Assembly (NCBI GenBank): GCA_000332255.1
Contig: KB235926.1
Span: 1,557,434-1,614,292 of the forward strand
Direction of reading: 5' to 3'
DNA from: a cyanobacterium PCC 7702
Lineage (GTDB): Bacteria > Cyanobacteriota > Cyanobacteriia > Cyanobacteriales > Nostocaceae
Length of the DNA: 56,859 nt
A program made the position numbers and the translations under genes. Below the pieces are notes generated by a model that was not told the DNA's origin, searched no databases, and was given only the letters and a program-made list of their open reading frames with translations. Positions 44,983-52,253 of this stretch are shown here, one piece after another. Numbering within the stretch: the stretch's first letter is position 1; every line of letters begins with the position of its first letter.

Positions 44983-46314
44983 ATGGCAAAAGATAACGAT
45001 ACCTTGCTGTTAATGGCTGTCAAAAGTGGTGATATCAAGCAGGTAAGAGCGCTGCTAGCTGCAGGTGCAAAACCTGATGTTAGCGATCGCCAAGGAACAA
45101 CAGCTTTGATGTACGCTGCCAATTTAGGTTACACAGAAATTGTCCGATCGCTTGTAGAGGCGGGAGCAAATATTAATCTACCCAGAAAACGCTACGGCTT
45201 GACAGCTTTAATGCTGGCAGCCAGCGCCAATCATTTTGACATTGTACGGCTTTTAATATCTAAAGGCGCAGATGTCAATGCTAAAAACGAAGATGGCAGT
45301 ACAGCTTTAATGGCAGCAGCACTCAAAAATCACCTAGATGTGGTACAAGCTTTATTAGCTGCCGGTGCAGATGCAAATGTTAAAGACAAAGATGGCGATA
45401 CTGCTTTCAAATTGGCAGTCACACAAGGTCACGCCAAAATCGTCCAAGCTTTGCTAGCTGCTGGTGCAGACGCCAAATTTCCAGACCGAGAAGATGAAAC
45501 GCCGTTGCTAATTGCAGCTGAGCAAGGATATTTAGAAGTTGTACAAACAATATTAGCAGCAACAGCAAATCACAAACTGCAAAACAACGAACTCGAACGA
45601 GCCCTATTAGCAGCAGCATCATCAGGACAGGCCGCCATTGTCTCAGCTTTGCTGGATGCAGGTGCTAACATTAACTTTCAAGACCAAGATGGAGAAACCG
45701 CCTTGCATTTTGCTGCTTTAGAAGGTTATCTGGATGTAGCAGAAATTTTGCTGGCGCGGGGTGCAAACGTCCAAATCAAAAATCATCTTGGCGATACACC
45801 GTTACTTGTCGCTGCTCTACACGGACATAGCCAAGTTGTCAAGACACTGCTACAATTTGGAGCAGATATAAATGCCAAAAATTTCGGCGAAGTGCCTTTG
45901 ACCCTAGCAGCAATGCAGGGACACACCGAAACTGTAAAAGTTTTGTTAGCAGGCGGCGCCAATGCCAACAGTAAAGGAGATGATGGGAAAACAGCTTTGC
46001 TCAAAGCCACGCAACGCAACCACGTTGAAGTGATAAAACAGTTAGTTACCAACGGTGCAGATGTAAATTTCCAGGATTCGGCAGGAGCAACAGCTTTAAT
46101 GTGGGCAGCATCGCGCAATTCCTTAGAAGCAATGCAAATATTATTACAAGCAGGGGCAGATATCAACCGGAAAAACCACGGTGGTTACACAGCTTTGATG
46201 CTAGCAGAGTACAACGGCTGTAACGATGCCGTACAGTACTTGCAAGCAACAGATACACAAAAAGCAAACACGGCGTTTGTATCCCCAATAAATTTAGGTC
46301 AGGTTAACCAATAA
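44983..46314 (+). CDS. Ankyrin repeat protein
   Basis: 443 residues, almost entirely ankyrin repeats of 33 residues (about 12 to 13). The consensus is D-x-x-G-x-T-A-L-x-x-A-A-x-x-G-H-x-x-(I/V)-V-x-x-L-L-x-A-G-A-(D/N). For example GTTALMYAANLGYTEIVRSL and DGSTALMAAALKNHLDVVQA. There is no signal peptide, no membrane segment and no extra domain; the last ~20 residues are a short tail. It should be a cytoplasmic protein-binding scaffold. The partner is unknown. It precedes glcE by 37 bases on the same strand, so the three genes may form one transcript. Confidence 0.93.
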   Translation: MAKDNDTLLLMAVKSGDIKQVRALLAAGAKPDVSDRQGTTALMYAANLGYTEIVRSLVEAGANINLPRKRYGLTALMLAASANHFDIVRLLISKGADVNAKNEDGSTALMAAALKNHLDVVQALLAAGADANVKDKDGDTAFKLAVTQGHAKIVQALLAAGADAKFPDREDETPLLIAAEQGYLEVVQTILAATANHKLQNNELERALLAAASSGQAAIVSALLDAGANINFQDQDGETALHFAALEGYLDVAEILLARGANVQIKNHLGDTPLLVAALHGHSQVVKTLLQFGADINAKNFGEVPLTLAAMQGHTETVKVLLAGGANANSKGDDGKTALLKATQRNHVEVIKQLVTNGADVNFQDSAGATALMWAASRNSLEAMQILLQAGADINRKNHGGYTALMLAEYNGCNDAVQYLQATDTQKANTAFVSPINLGQVNQ

Positions 46315-46351
46315 AAATCTATGTATAAAGTCAAATATATTCCGGAAAACA

Positions 46352-47671
46352 ATGTCTAGCAAACAGCTGCCAGCAAGTGTTGCTGTGGAACAGCTGGCGT
46401 CTATTATAGGTGAAAATGCTGTCCGCAGATGGGATAATTGCACCCCCAGCCAGCAAAAAGCAATACAGCAGGTAAACTCTTGTTTTCAGACCCCTCCCAG
46501 TTGCATTATCTATCCCGAAACTACAGAACAACTAGCTCGAGCGATCGTCCAAGCTCATTGCCATCGCTGGCGACTTTTGATCTGCGGTAGCGGTAGCAAA
46601 CTCAGCTGGGGAGGAGCAATGGCGGGAATTGATGTTGTAGTAAGTACAGAACGTCTCAACCAACTGCTCGACCACGCTATTGGCGATTTAACCGTTACAG
46701 TCGAAGCAGGAATGAAGTTTTCTCAACTCCAGTCTGTTTTAGCAAAATCTAACCAATTCCTCGCCCTCGATCCAGTAGCACCAGAATCAGCAACTATCGG
46801 CGGAATTGTTGCTACCGCTAACACCAACTCCCTACGAGAACGTTACGGTGGTGTACGCGATCAACTTTTAGGTATTAGCTTTGTCCGCACTGACGGACAA
46901 ATAGCCAAAGCGGGAGGACGAGTAGTCAAAAATGTCGCCGGTTATGACTTGATGAAGTTATTTACAGGTTCTTACGGAACTTTAGGAGTTATTGCTCAAG
47001 TCACTTTCCGCGTTTATCCCTTACCACCGAGCTCCACAACTGTGGTCTTGACTGGAACAGCAGAAAATATTTTTCCAACTGCAGCAGCTGTGCGTAATTG
47101 CGCCCTCACACCTACCCAAGCTGATTTACTTTCCGCTTCATTGGTATCGAACTTGCAGTTAGGACAAGGACCAGGACTAATAGTTCGCTTCCAAAGTATA
47201 GCCGAAAGTGTTAAGGAACAAGCGAACCGTCTTTTAGAAATAGGACAAAAGTTAGGTTTGCAAGCAACTCTATATTCTGCAACACAAGAAGTTGATTTAT
47301 GGCAAAGATTGCAAAAATCAATTTATTCTGCTGCCAACAATGGTGCAATTATTTGCAAAATAGGAGTACTGCCCAGCGCCGCTTTCAAAGTTTTAACTCA
47401 GGAGGAACAAAAGGCTGTGATTCACCTTTCTAGTGGCTTGGGAATATTGCAGTGGGAAAAGGAAACAACAGTAGAACGTATTTTGCAGATGCGATCGCTG
47501 CTGGAAGCAAATAAAGGTTTTTTAACTATATTAGAAGCACCCCCAGCAATCAAAGAAAAATTAGATGTTTGGGGCTACACTGGCAATGCTTTAGAAATTA
47601 TGCGACGGTTGAAGGCACAGTTCGATCCCAATAATATTTTAAATCCTGGTCGTTTTGTGGGTGGAATTTAA
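46352..47671 (+). CDS. glcE: FAD-binding oxidoreductase, glycolate oxidase subunit GlcE
   Basis: 439 residues with an FAD-binding type 4 (PCMH-like) domain. Visible parts are PTTEQLARAIVQAH-like start (YPETTEQLARAIVQAHCHR), CGSGSKLSWGG, VEAGMKFSQLQSVLAKSNQF, DPVAPESATIGGIVATA and GGRVVKNVAGYDLMKLFTGS YGTLG. The C-terminus ends FDPNNILNPGRFV. GlcE partners GlcD and GlcF in glycolate dehydrogenase, which oxidises photorespiratory glycolate to glyoxylate. glcF follows directly; GlcD is not in the window. Compared with GlcD the protein is shorter, as expected. Confidence 0.93.
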   Translation: MSSKQLPASVAVEQLASIIGENAVRRWDNCTPSQQKAIQQVNSCFQTPPSCIIYPETTEQLARAIVQAHCHRWRLLICGSGSKLSWGGAMAGIDVVVSTERLNQLLDHAIGDLTVTVEAGMKFSQLQSVLAKSNQFLALDPVAPESATIGGIVATANTNSLRERYGGVRDQLLGISFVRTDGQIAKAGGRVVKNVAGYDLMKLFTGSYGTLGVIAQVTFRVYPLPPSSTTVVLTGTAENIFPTAAAVRNCALTPTQADLLSASLVSNLQLGQGPGLIVRFQSIAESVKEQANRLLEIGQKLGLQATLYSATQEVDLWQRLQKSIYSAANNGAIICKIGVLPSAAFKVLTQEEQKAVIHLSSGLGILQWEKETTVERILQMRSLLEANKGFLTILEAPPAIKEKLDVWGYTGNALEIMRRLKAQFDPNNILNPGRFVGGI

Positions 47672-47714
47672 AAACCTACCCCAAAGCCAAGGAAAGAGGA
47701 GAAAAGAAATCTAT

Positions 47715-49073
47715 ATGCAACTTTCCCAATCAAATTCAGCTAACAATACACCTTTTTTACAGAATTTGCAAGGCTTTGATGCTAACCACCCACCCGATCC
47801 TAAATTGCTCAAAAGCTGCGTGCATTGCGGATTTTGTCTTTCTACTTGTCCCAGTTACCGAGTTATCGGTAAAGAGATGGACTCACCAAGAGGACGAATC
47901 TACCTAATGGATGCAATCAATCAAGGTGAAATAGCCTTGAATGCAGCTAGCGTTGAACATTTTGATAGTTGTTTGGGCTGTCTTGCTTGCGTAACGGCTT
48001 GTCCTTCCGGAGTACAATACGACAAGTTAATTTCTGCTACTCGCCATCAAATCGAGCGCAATTATCCGCGCAGTTTTTCTGAGAAACTTTTCCGGCAATT
48101 AATATTTTCTTTGTTCCCCAATCCAGCTCTTTTAAGAATACTGTTGGTACCTTTATTTGTTTATCAAAAGTTAGGTTTTTCTAAATTCTTTCGAACCACT
48201 GGTTTGCTCCAGAAAATATCTCCGCGATTGGCGGCGATGGAATCTATATTGCCAGAAATTACCCTCAAATACTTACAAGATAACTTCCCAGAGGTAATTC
48301 CCGCGCAAGGGAAAAAACGCTATCGAGTAGGTGTAATTTTGGGATGCGTACAGCGTTTGTTTTTCTCATCCGTTAATAAGGCTACAGTACAAGTTTTAAC
48401 TGCTAACGGTTGTGAAGTGATAATTCCTAAATCCCAAGGTTGTTGCGCAGCACTCCCCGAACACCAAGGACAAACAAAACAAGCTCAAGCTTTGGCCAAG
48501 CAAATGATCGATAGCTTTGCCAATACTGGTGTAGATTTTATTATTATCAACGCTGCCGGTTGCGGTCATACTTTAAAAGAATACGGTCACATTTTAGAAG
48601 ACGATCCGGAATATCGAGACAAAGCAAAAGAATTTGCTGCTAAGGTCACAGACGCACAAGAATTTTTAGTAAAAGTGGGATTGACTGCAAAACTTTCACC
48701 CTTGAGAGAACAACCTTTAACCTTGGTTTATCAAGATGCTTGTCATTTATTGCACGGACAAAAAATTAGCGTCCAACCGCGACAGCTGTTACAGCAAATT
48801 CCCAAGGTAAAGTTGCAAGAACCTCCAGACGCAGCAATATGTTGTGGGAGCGCCGGAGTTTATAATCTGCTGCAACCGGAAGTTGCAGAGGAATTAGGAA
48901 AGCAAAAAGTCCAAAATTTGTTAAAGACTGGTGCTGATTTGATTGTTTCGCCCAATCCGGGTTGTACGCTACAAATTGCCAAGCATTTAAGATTACAAGG
49001 TCAGAAAATAGCGATCGCTCACCCTATGGAACTATTGGATTATTCCATTCGAGGAGAGAAATTGAACATTTGA
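47715..49073 (+). CDS. glcF: Glycolate oxidase iron-sulfur subunit GlcF
   Basis: 452 residues from the ATG at 47715, supported by a GGAAAGAGGAG upstream; the frame is open 20 codons earlier, overlapping glcE. Two 4Fe-4S motifs are CVHCGFCLSTCPSY and CLGCLACVTACPSG. Two CCG-type motifs of the heterodisulfide-reductase family are CCAALPEHQG and CCGSAGVYN, each with a preceding Cys (CVQ; CHLLHG). It transfers electrons from the flavin subunits to the quinone pool. It is the last gene of the possible ankyrin-glcE-glcF unit. Confidence 0.94.
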   Translation: MQLSQSNSANNTPFLQNLQGFDANHPPDPKLLKSCVHCGFCLSTCPSYRVIGKEMDSPRGRIYLMDAINQGEIALNAASVEHFDSCLGCLACVTACPSGVQYDKLISATRHQIERNYPRSFSEKLFRQLIFSLFPNPALLRILLVPLFVYQKLGFSKFFRTTGLLQKISPRLAAMESILPEITLKYLQDNFPEVIPAQGKKRYRVGVILGCVQRLFFSSVNKATVQVLTANGCEVIIPKSQGCCAALPEHQGQTKQAQALAKQMIDSFANTGVDFIIINAAGCGHTLKEYGHILEDDPEYRDKAKEFAAKVTDAQEFLVKVGLTAKLSPLREQPLTLVYQDACHLLHGQKISVQPRQLLQQIPKVKLQEPPDAAICCGSAGVYNLLQPEVAEELGKQKVQNLLKTGADLIVSPNPGCTLQIAKHLRLQGQKIAIAHPMELLDYSIRGEKLNI

Positions 49074-49269
49074 GTTTAATTCCGGTCACAATGGAAAAAT
49101 TCCTCACCGCGCTTGACCAAAGATGGCAATTACATAGCTAATACTAGCTTGCGATTGCTGGAGAAAAAGTCTTAAATAACCTCTGATTCTGCTTTGACAT
49201 CGATCGGCAAGAAGCTGCAGGATATTTTTGATACTTTTTGCAGTTAGGGAATTTTGGACTTTAAATGCT

Positions 49270-49669
49270 GTTTTATCTTTTAGATGCAGGAGCGGATGAT
49301 TATGTAGCTAAACTATTTGATCTCGAAGATCTGATGGTTTGTATCCGAGCTTTGCTCAGACGTGCAAATTCAACAACAACATTGAGTTTATCCTAGGGAA
49401 ACCTGCTTCTCAATCCAAGTACCCGCAAAGCTACCCACGACTGCAAATCCTTGAACCTCACTCCTAAAGAATATGCAATTTTGGAATTGCTAGTTGCCAA
49501 GACGAGTGTTAAGCCGTTCTAGCATTATCGAGCAGGTTTGGTCAGCAGATAACTCACCTGTGGAAGAAACACTGAGATCGTTAAAAGTTTCAGGCAAAAG
49601 CTTAAATCCTTGGATACTCCAGAAGATTTTATCGAAACAGTCCACGGACTTGGCTATCGCCTCAAATAA
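49270..49669 (+). pseudogene. Decayed OmpR/PhoB-type response regulator
   Basis: Only the end of the receiver and the DNA-binding domain survive, in three frames. In the first, LLDAGADDYVAKLFDLEDLM and VCIRALLRRANS (receiver end and linker) run into a TAG at 49394-49396. Then LNLTPKEYAILELLVA continues in that frame. After a frame change near 49495 it reads RRVLSRSSIIEQVWSADN (recognition helix region). After another near 49580 it reads FRQKLKSLDTPEDFIETVHG and LGYRLK, then a stop. At least three lesions and the missing receiver N-terminus make it a pseudogene. Confidence 0.85.
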
Positions 49670-49687
49670 AAATTTCAGAGTTTACTA

Positions 49688-49788
49688 GTTGCACAATTTC
49701 TGCACGGATTTTGCATGATTCAGTTGTATATTTTGCATAAGTATGTTGTATATTATGCATAATTAAGTTGTACTTTCTGCATAGGCAA
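49688..49788 (+). repeat. 22-bp tandem repeat array
   Basis: Three successive 22-base units start GTTGTA at 49723, 49745 and 49767, each with TGCATA about 6 bases later. A diverged copy precedes them (GTTGCACAATTTCTGCAC, from 49688). The period is two helical turns. It begins 20 bases after the stop of the decayed response regulator. Confidence 0.7.
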
Positions 49789-50100
49789 GATATATTATAT
49801 AGGGAAAAGTAGTCGGGAGAGACAAGATAAAAGCCATATCCGTTGAAATAGCTGCGTTCTGACAAGCTACTGCTGTAGAGTGCGGATGGTTGACAGCTTG
49901 CTTAGTCTTACCACCGTCCTAGAGGGGGCACAGTCTGTAAAATGTAAAATAACCAATTTAAAAAACGATATTTGTACTGAGAAAAGATGAGGCAGGGGAT
50001 TCGTATCAGACATTGTCATCCCCCACAAAAGCGTAGCAAAAGCTGTTGATAGTTGGCTCGTCTTTAAAGGTAACTCTTTAAAGGTAACTAATAATGTCAG
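49789..50100. other. Non-coding stretch before the DUF1830 fusion gene
   Basis: Contains no trusted gene. A perfect 14-bp tandem duplication (TCTTTAAAGGTAAC, 50061-50088) carries two copies of a Shine-Dalgarno-like AAAGG just before the next gene. Confidence 0.55.
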
Positions 50101-50652
50101 ATGAAATTTAAGCAGTTTTACCATGGGTGGTTGATAGAGTTGATACCAACGTCTGGCGGATATTCATTTCAGTGTTGGACAACAGACGAAAAAACAGGCT
50201 TGAGCGATCGCCAAATTTACCCCACTTTCGTTCAAGCTTTGACGATAGCCAAAAGAAGGGCCGATCTGGAAACTGTGATTCTGGCATTGATTCCTTTTCT
50301 CAAGCAAGTCCACAAGTCGTACCATCTCAGCTTTCAAGAATATACGGCTTTGGAAAGGTCTATCTTTGACTTTGTTAAACAAGCCAGCAGAACTGATATG
50401 CGAGACTTTTCAACCTTGGACAAAGCAGGTCAAATACTGTGTTTTTATAAAAACACAACCAGTCAAATTCAAATTATTCGGCTCTCAAATGTTGTTAACC
50501 CTAGTCTGGAGCAAATAGTTTTTCCTGGAGAACAAGTGCTGTTTGAGGTCGATCTGGAGGCAGAGTTAGAAGTTATCACAGATAACACGGTAGGTGAAAT
50601 CCAACTCCACAAAATTCCTTGCTCTCAATTACAAGTACACGGAACTATTTAA
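50101..50652 (+). CDS. DUF1830 fusion protein
   Basis: 183 residues. Residues ~1-60 (FYHGWLIELIPTSGGYSFQC and IYPTFVQALTIAKRRADLE) resemble the small protein at 41726. Residues ~109-180 form a DUF1830 domain, recognisable from ILCFYKNTTSQIQIIRLSNV, FPGEQVLFEVDLEAELEV and KIPCSQLQV. DUF1830 is usually a stand-alone 70-residue cyanobacterial protein, so this is a two-domain fusion with a helical linker between. It has no signal peptide. An ATG seven bases upstream (50094) opens a five-codon reading frame in another frame with better Shine-Dalgarno spacing. Function unknown. Confidence 0.82.
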   Translation: MKFKQFYHGWLIELIPTSGGYSFQCWTTDEKTGLSDRQIYPTFVQALTIAKRRADLETVILALIPFLKQVHKSYHLSFQEYTALERSIFDFVKQASRTDMRDFSTLDKAGQILCFYKNTTSQIQIIRLSNVVNPSLEQIVFPGEQVLFEVDLEAELEVITDNTVGEIQLHKIPCSQLQVHGTI

Positions 50653-50748
50653 AAAAATATACAATAAATGCGGAAAATATTTAAGTATTAATCCGTATGT
50701 CCTGGCATAAAATTATAGCGTTGTCACCGCTCGTTCAGGTAATTATCC

Positions 50749-51273
50749 ATGTTTGGAAAATCCGCTTTTGGCGTAACTTTTAGCGTACTTATCCTTGCCA
50801 GTGGATTGACAGCTGCTTACGCACTCAGTCTGACTGCTGTGAAAAAGTCTACCTTATTCTGCCGGGGGACGCTATCTGCAAATTTTCAAACAACTGATTT
50901 AGAAAAATCAGTATTTGTGCGGATAAACCGATATCGGATTTCTCTGGGTCTACCAAAACTCACCTTGGATGAAAGAATTAGCAAGCAGGCGAGGATTCAC
51001 AGTCAAAATATGGCCAGCGGTAAAGTTCCCTTTAGCCATAAAGGATTTCTGCGTCGAGTCAACGCGATCGCTATTCCCTACAGCAGTGCAGCAGAGAACG
51101 TTGCTTTGAACAAAGGCTATGTAGATCCAGCTGCAGAAGCAGTTAATAGCTGGCTTAAAAGTCAAGAGCATCTACCTAACATTAAAGGTAATTACAATCT
51201 CACCGGCATTGGTGTAGCTGTTAATGACAAAGGAGAAGTCTATCTAACCCAAATTTTCTTACATCAAAAATAG
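50749..51273 (+). CDS. CAP-domain (SCP/PR1-like) exported protein
   Basis: 174 residues. An N-terminal signal peptide or anchor (residues 5-27, SAFGVTFSVLILASGLTAAY) is followed by a CAP domain: VFVRINRYRISLGLPKLTLD, KQARIHSQNMASGKVPFSHK, AAENVALNKGY and VNSWLKSQEHLPNIKGNYNL. The conserved His of the CAP cavity is visible in FSHKG and EHLPN, with the Glu in AAENV. The family (YkwD-like in bacteria) is extracellular and of unclear activity. Its 3' end overlaps the convergent hpnA gene by 10 bases. Confidence 0.9.
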   Translation: MFGKSAFGVTFSVLILASGLTAAYALSLTAVKKSTLFCRGTLSANFQTTDLEKSVFVRINRYRISLGLPKLTLDERISKQARIHSQNMASGKVPFSHKGFLRRVNAIAIPYSSAAENVALNKGYVDPAAEAVNSWLKSQEHLPNIKGNYNLTGIGVAVNDKGEVYLTQIFLHQK

Positions 51274-52253
51274 TTATTTGACAGTTTTTTTGCTAAGAAC
51301 CAATCTACAGCATCTTGCAAAGCTAGATTGATAGGAGACTGCGGTAAACCCAATTCTCGTACAGCCTTGGAGGCGTCGTAGTACATAGTTTGTGTTGCCA
51401 TCCGCACTCCATCTAAAGGAATAGAAGGTGATTTTCCAAACCAAGTGAGAATTTTTTCATCAATCCAAGCAGCACCCAGGGGTAACCAAGCAGGTACCAT
51501 CCAGCGTGGAGCAGCTAAACCAGTAATCTTAGCAAGTTCATCCAGTAGTTGTTTGAAAGTGAGATTTTGGTTTCCGAGAATGTATCTTTCCCCCGACTTA
51601 CCTTTTTGCAAAGCGAGTAAATGACCCTTCGCCACATCCCGCACGTCGATGAAATTCAGTCCTGTATCCACATAAGCAGGCATTTGCCGCCGTAAAAACC
51701 GCAAGATCGTATCTCCTGTGGGAGTCGGTTTGATATCCCACGGACCGATGGGGGTTGTAGGATTAACCACAACAATATCTTGGCCTGCGCACGCTGCTTG
51801 CATCGCCTCTTGTTCTGCTAGAAACTTAGATTTTTTGTAATGGCCAACCAGTTCTTGGTAAGGACTTTGATAAGTTTCATCAGTGATTTTACCTGCTGCT
51901 ACTCCAATGGCGGCAACAGAGCTGGTGTACACAGTTCTTTCAATTCCAGCTTGGCGAGCAGCTTGTAAAACATTACGCGTACCCAAAACATTATGGCGGA
52001 TTAAAAGTTCTCGTTCGGCTTGCCAAAGAGAATAATGAGCAGCGACATGAAACAGGTATTGGCAACCCCGCATCTTCAGCCATAACTGGGGATCGCCCAC
52101 ATCGCCTGAAACTAACTCTACATCCAGACCCTCCAGATTATCGAGTCGGCTAGACGGACGTACCAAGACTCGAACTGCGTATCCTTCTTGCAAGAGTAAC
52201 CGCACCAAGTTAGAACCTATAAAACCAGTTCCACCCGTAACAAACACGCGCAT
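51264..52253 (-). CDS. hpnA: Hopanoid-associated sugar epimerase HpnA
   Basis: 329 residues from the ATG at 52253 (MRVFVTGGTGFIGSNLVRLL); a 12-codon extension is open but overlaps the RND gene. It is an extended SDR with the cofactor motif TGGTGFIGSNL, the HpnA-typical YTSSVAAIG, and the active site YKKSK. Other matches are VVNPTTPIGPWDIKPTPTGD and the C-terminal segment ISYD-like (YDASKAVRELGLPQSPINLA). The family is encoded near hopanoid genes and is thought to act on sugar precursors of the hopanoid side chain. The start overlaps the RND stop (TGATG), so translation is coupled. Confidence 0.9.
   Translation of the reverse strand: MRVFVTGGTGFIGSNLVRLLLQEGYAVRVLVRPSSRLDNLEGLDVELVSGDVGDPQLWLKMRGCQYLFHVAAHYSLWQAERELLIRHNVLGTRNVLQAARQAGIERTVYTSSVAAIGVAAGKITDETYQSPYQELVGHYKKSKFLAEQEAMQAACAGQDIVVVNPTTPIGPWDIKPTPTGDTILRFLRRQMPAYVDTGLNFIDVRDVAKGHLLALQKGKSGERYILGNQNLTFKQLLDELAKITGLAAPRWMVPAWLPLGAAWIDEKILTWFGKSPSIPLDGVRMATQTMYYDASKAVRELGLPQSPINLALQDAVDWFLAKKLSNNYF

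Noticed and set aside
49688-49788. CRISPR array
   Set aside because: The units are contiguous, with no spacers, and no cas gene is near.
49867-50124. Minus-strand 85-codon open frame
   Set aside because: It overlaps the start and leader of the DUF1830 gene; the composition does not look coding.
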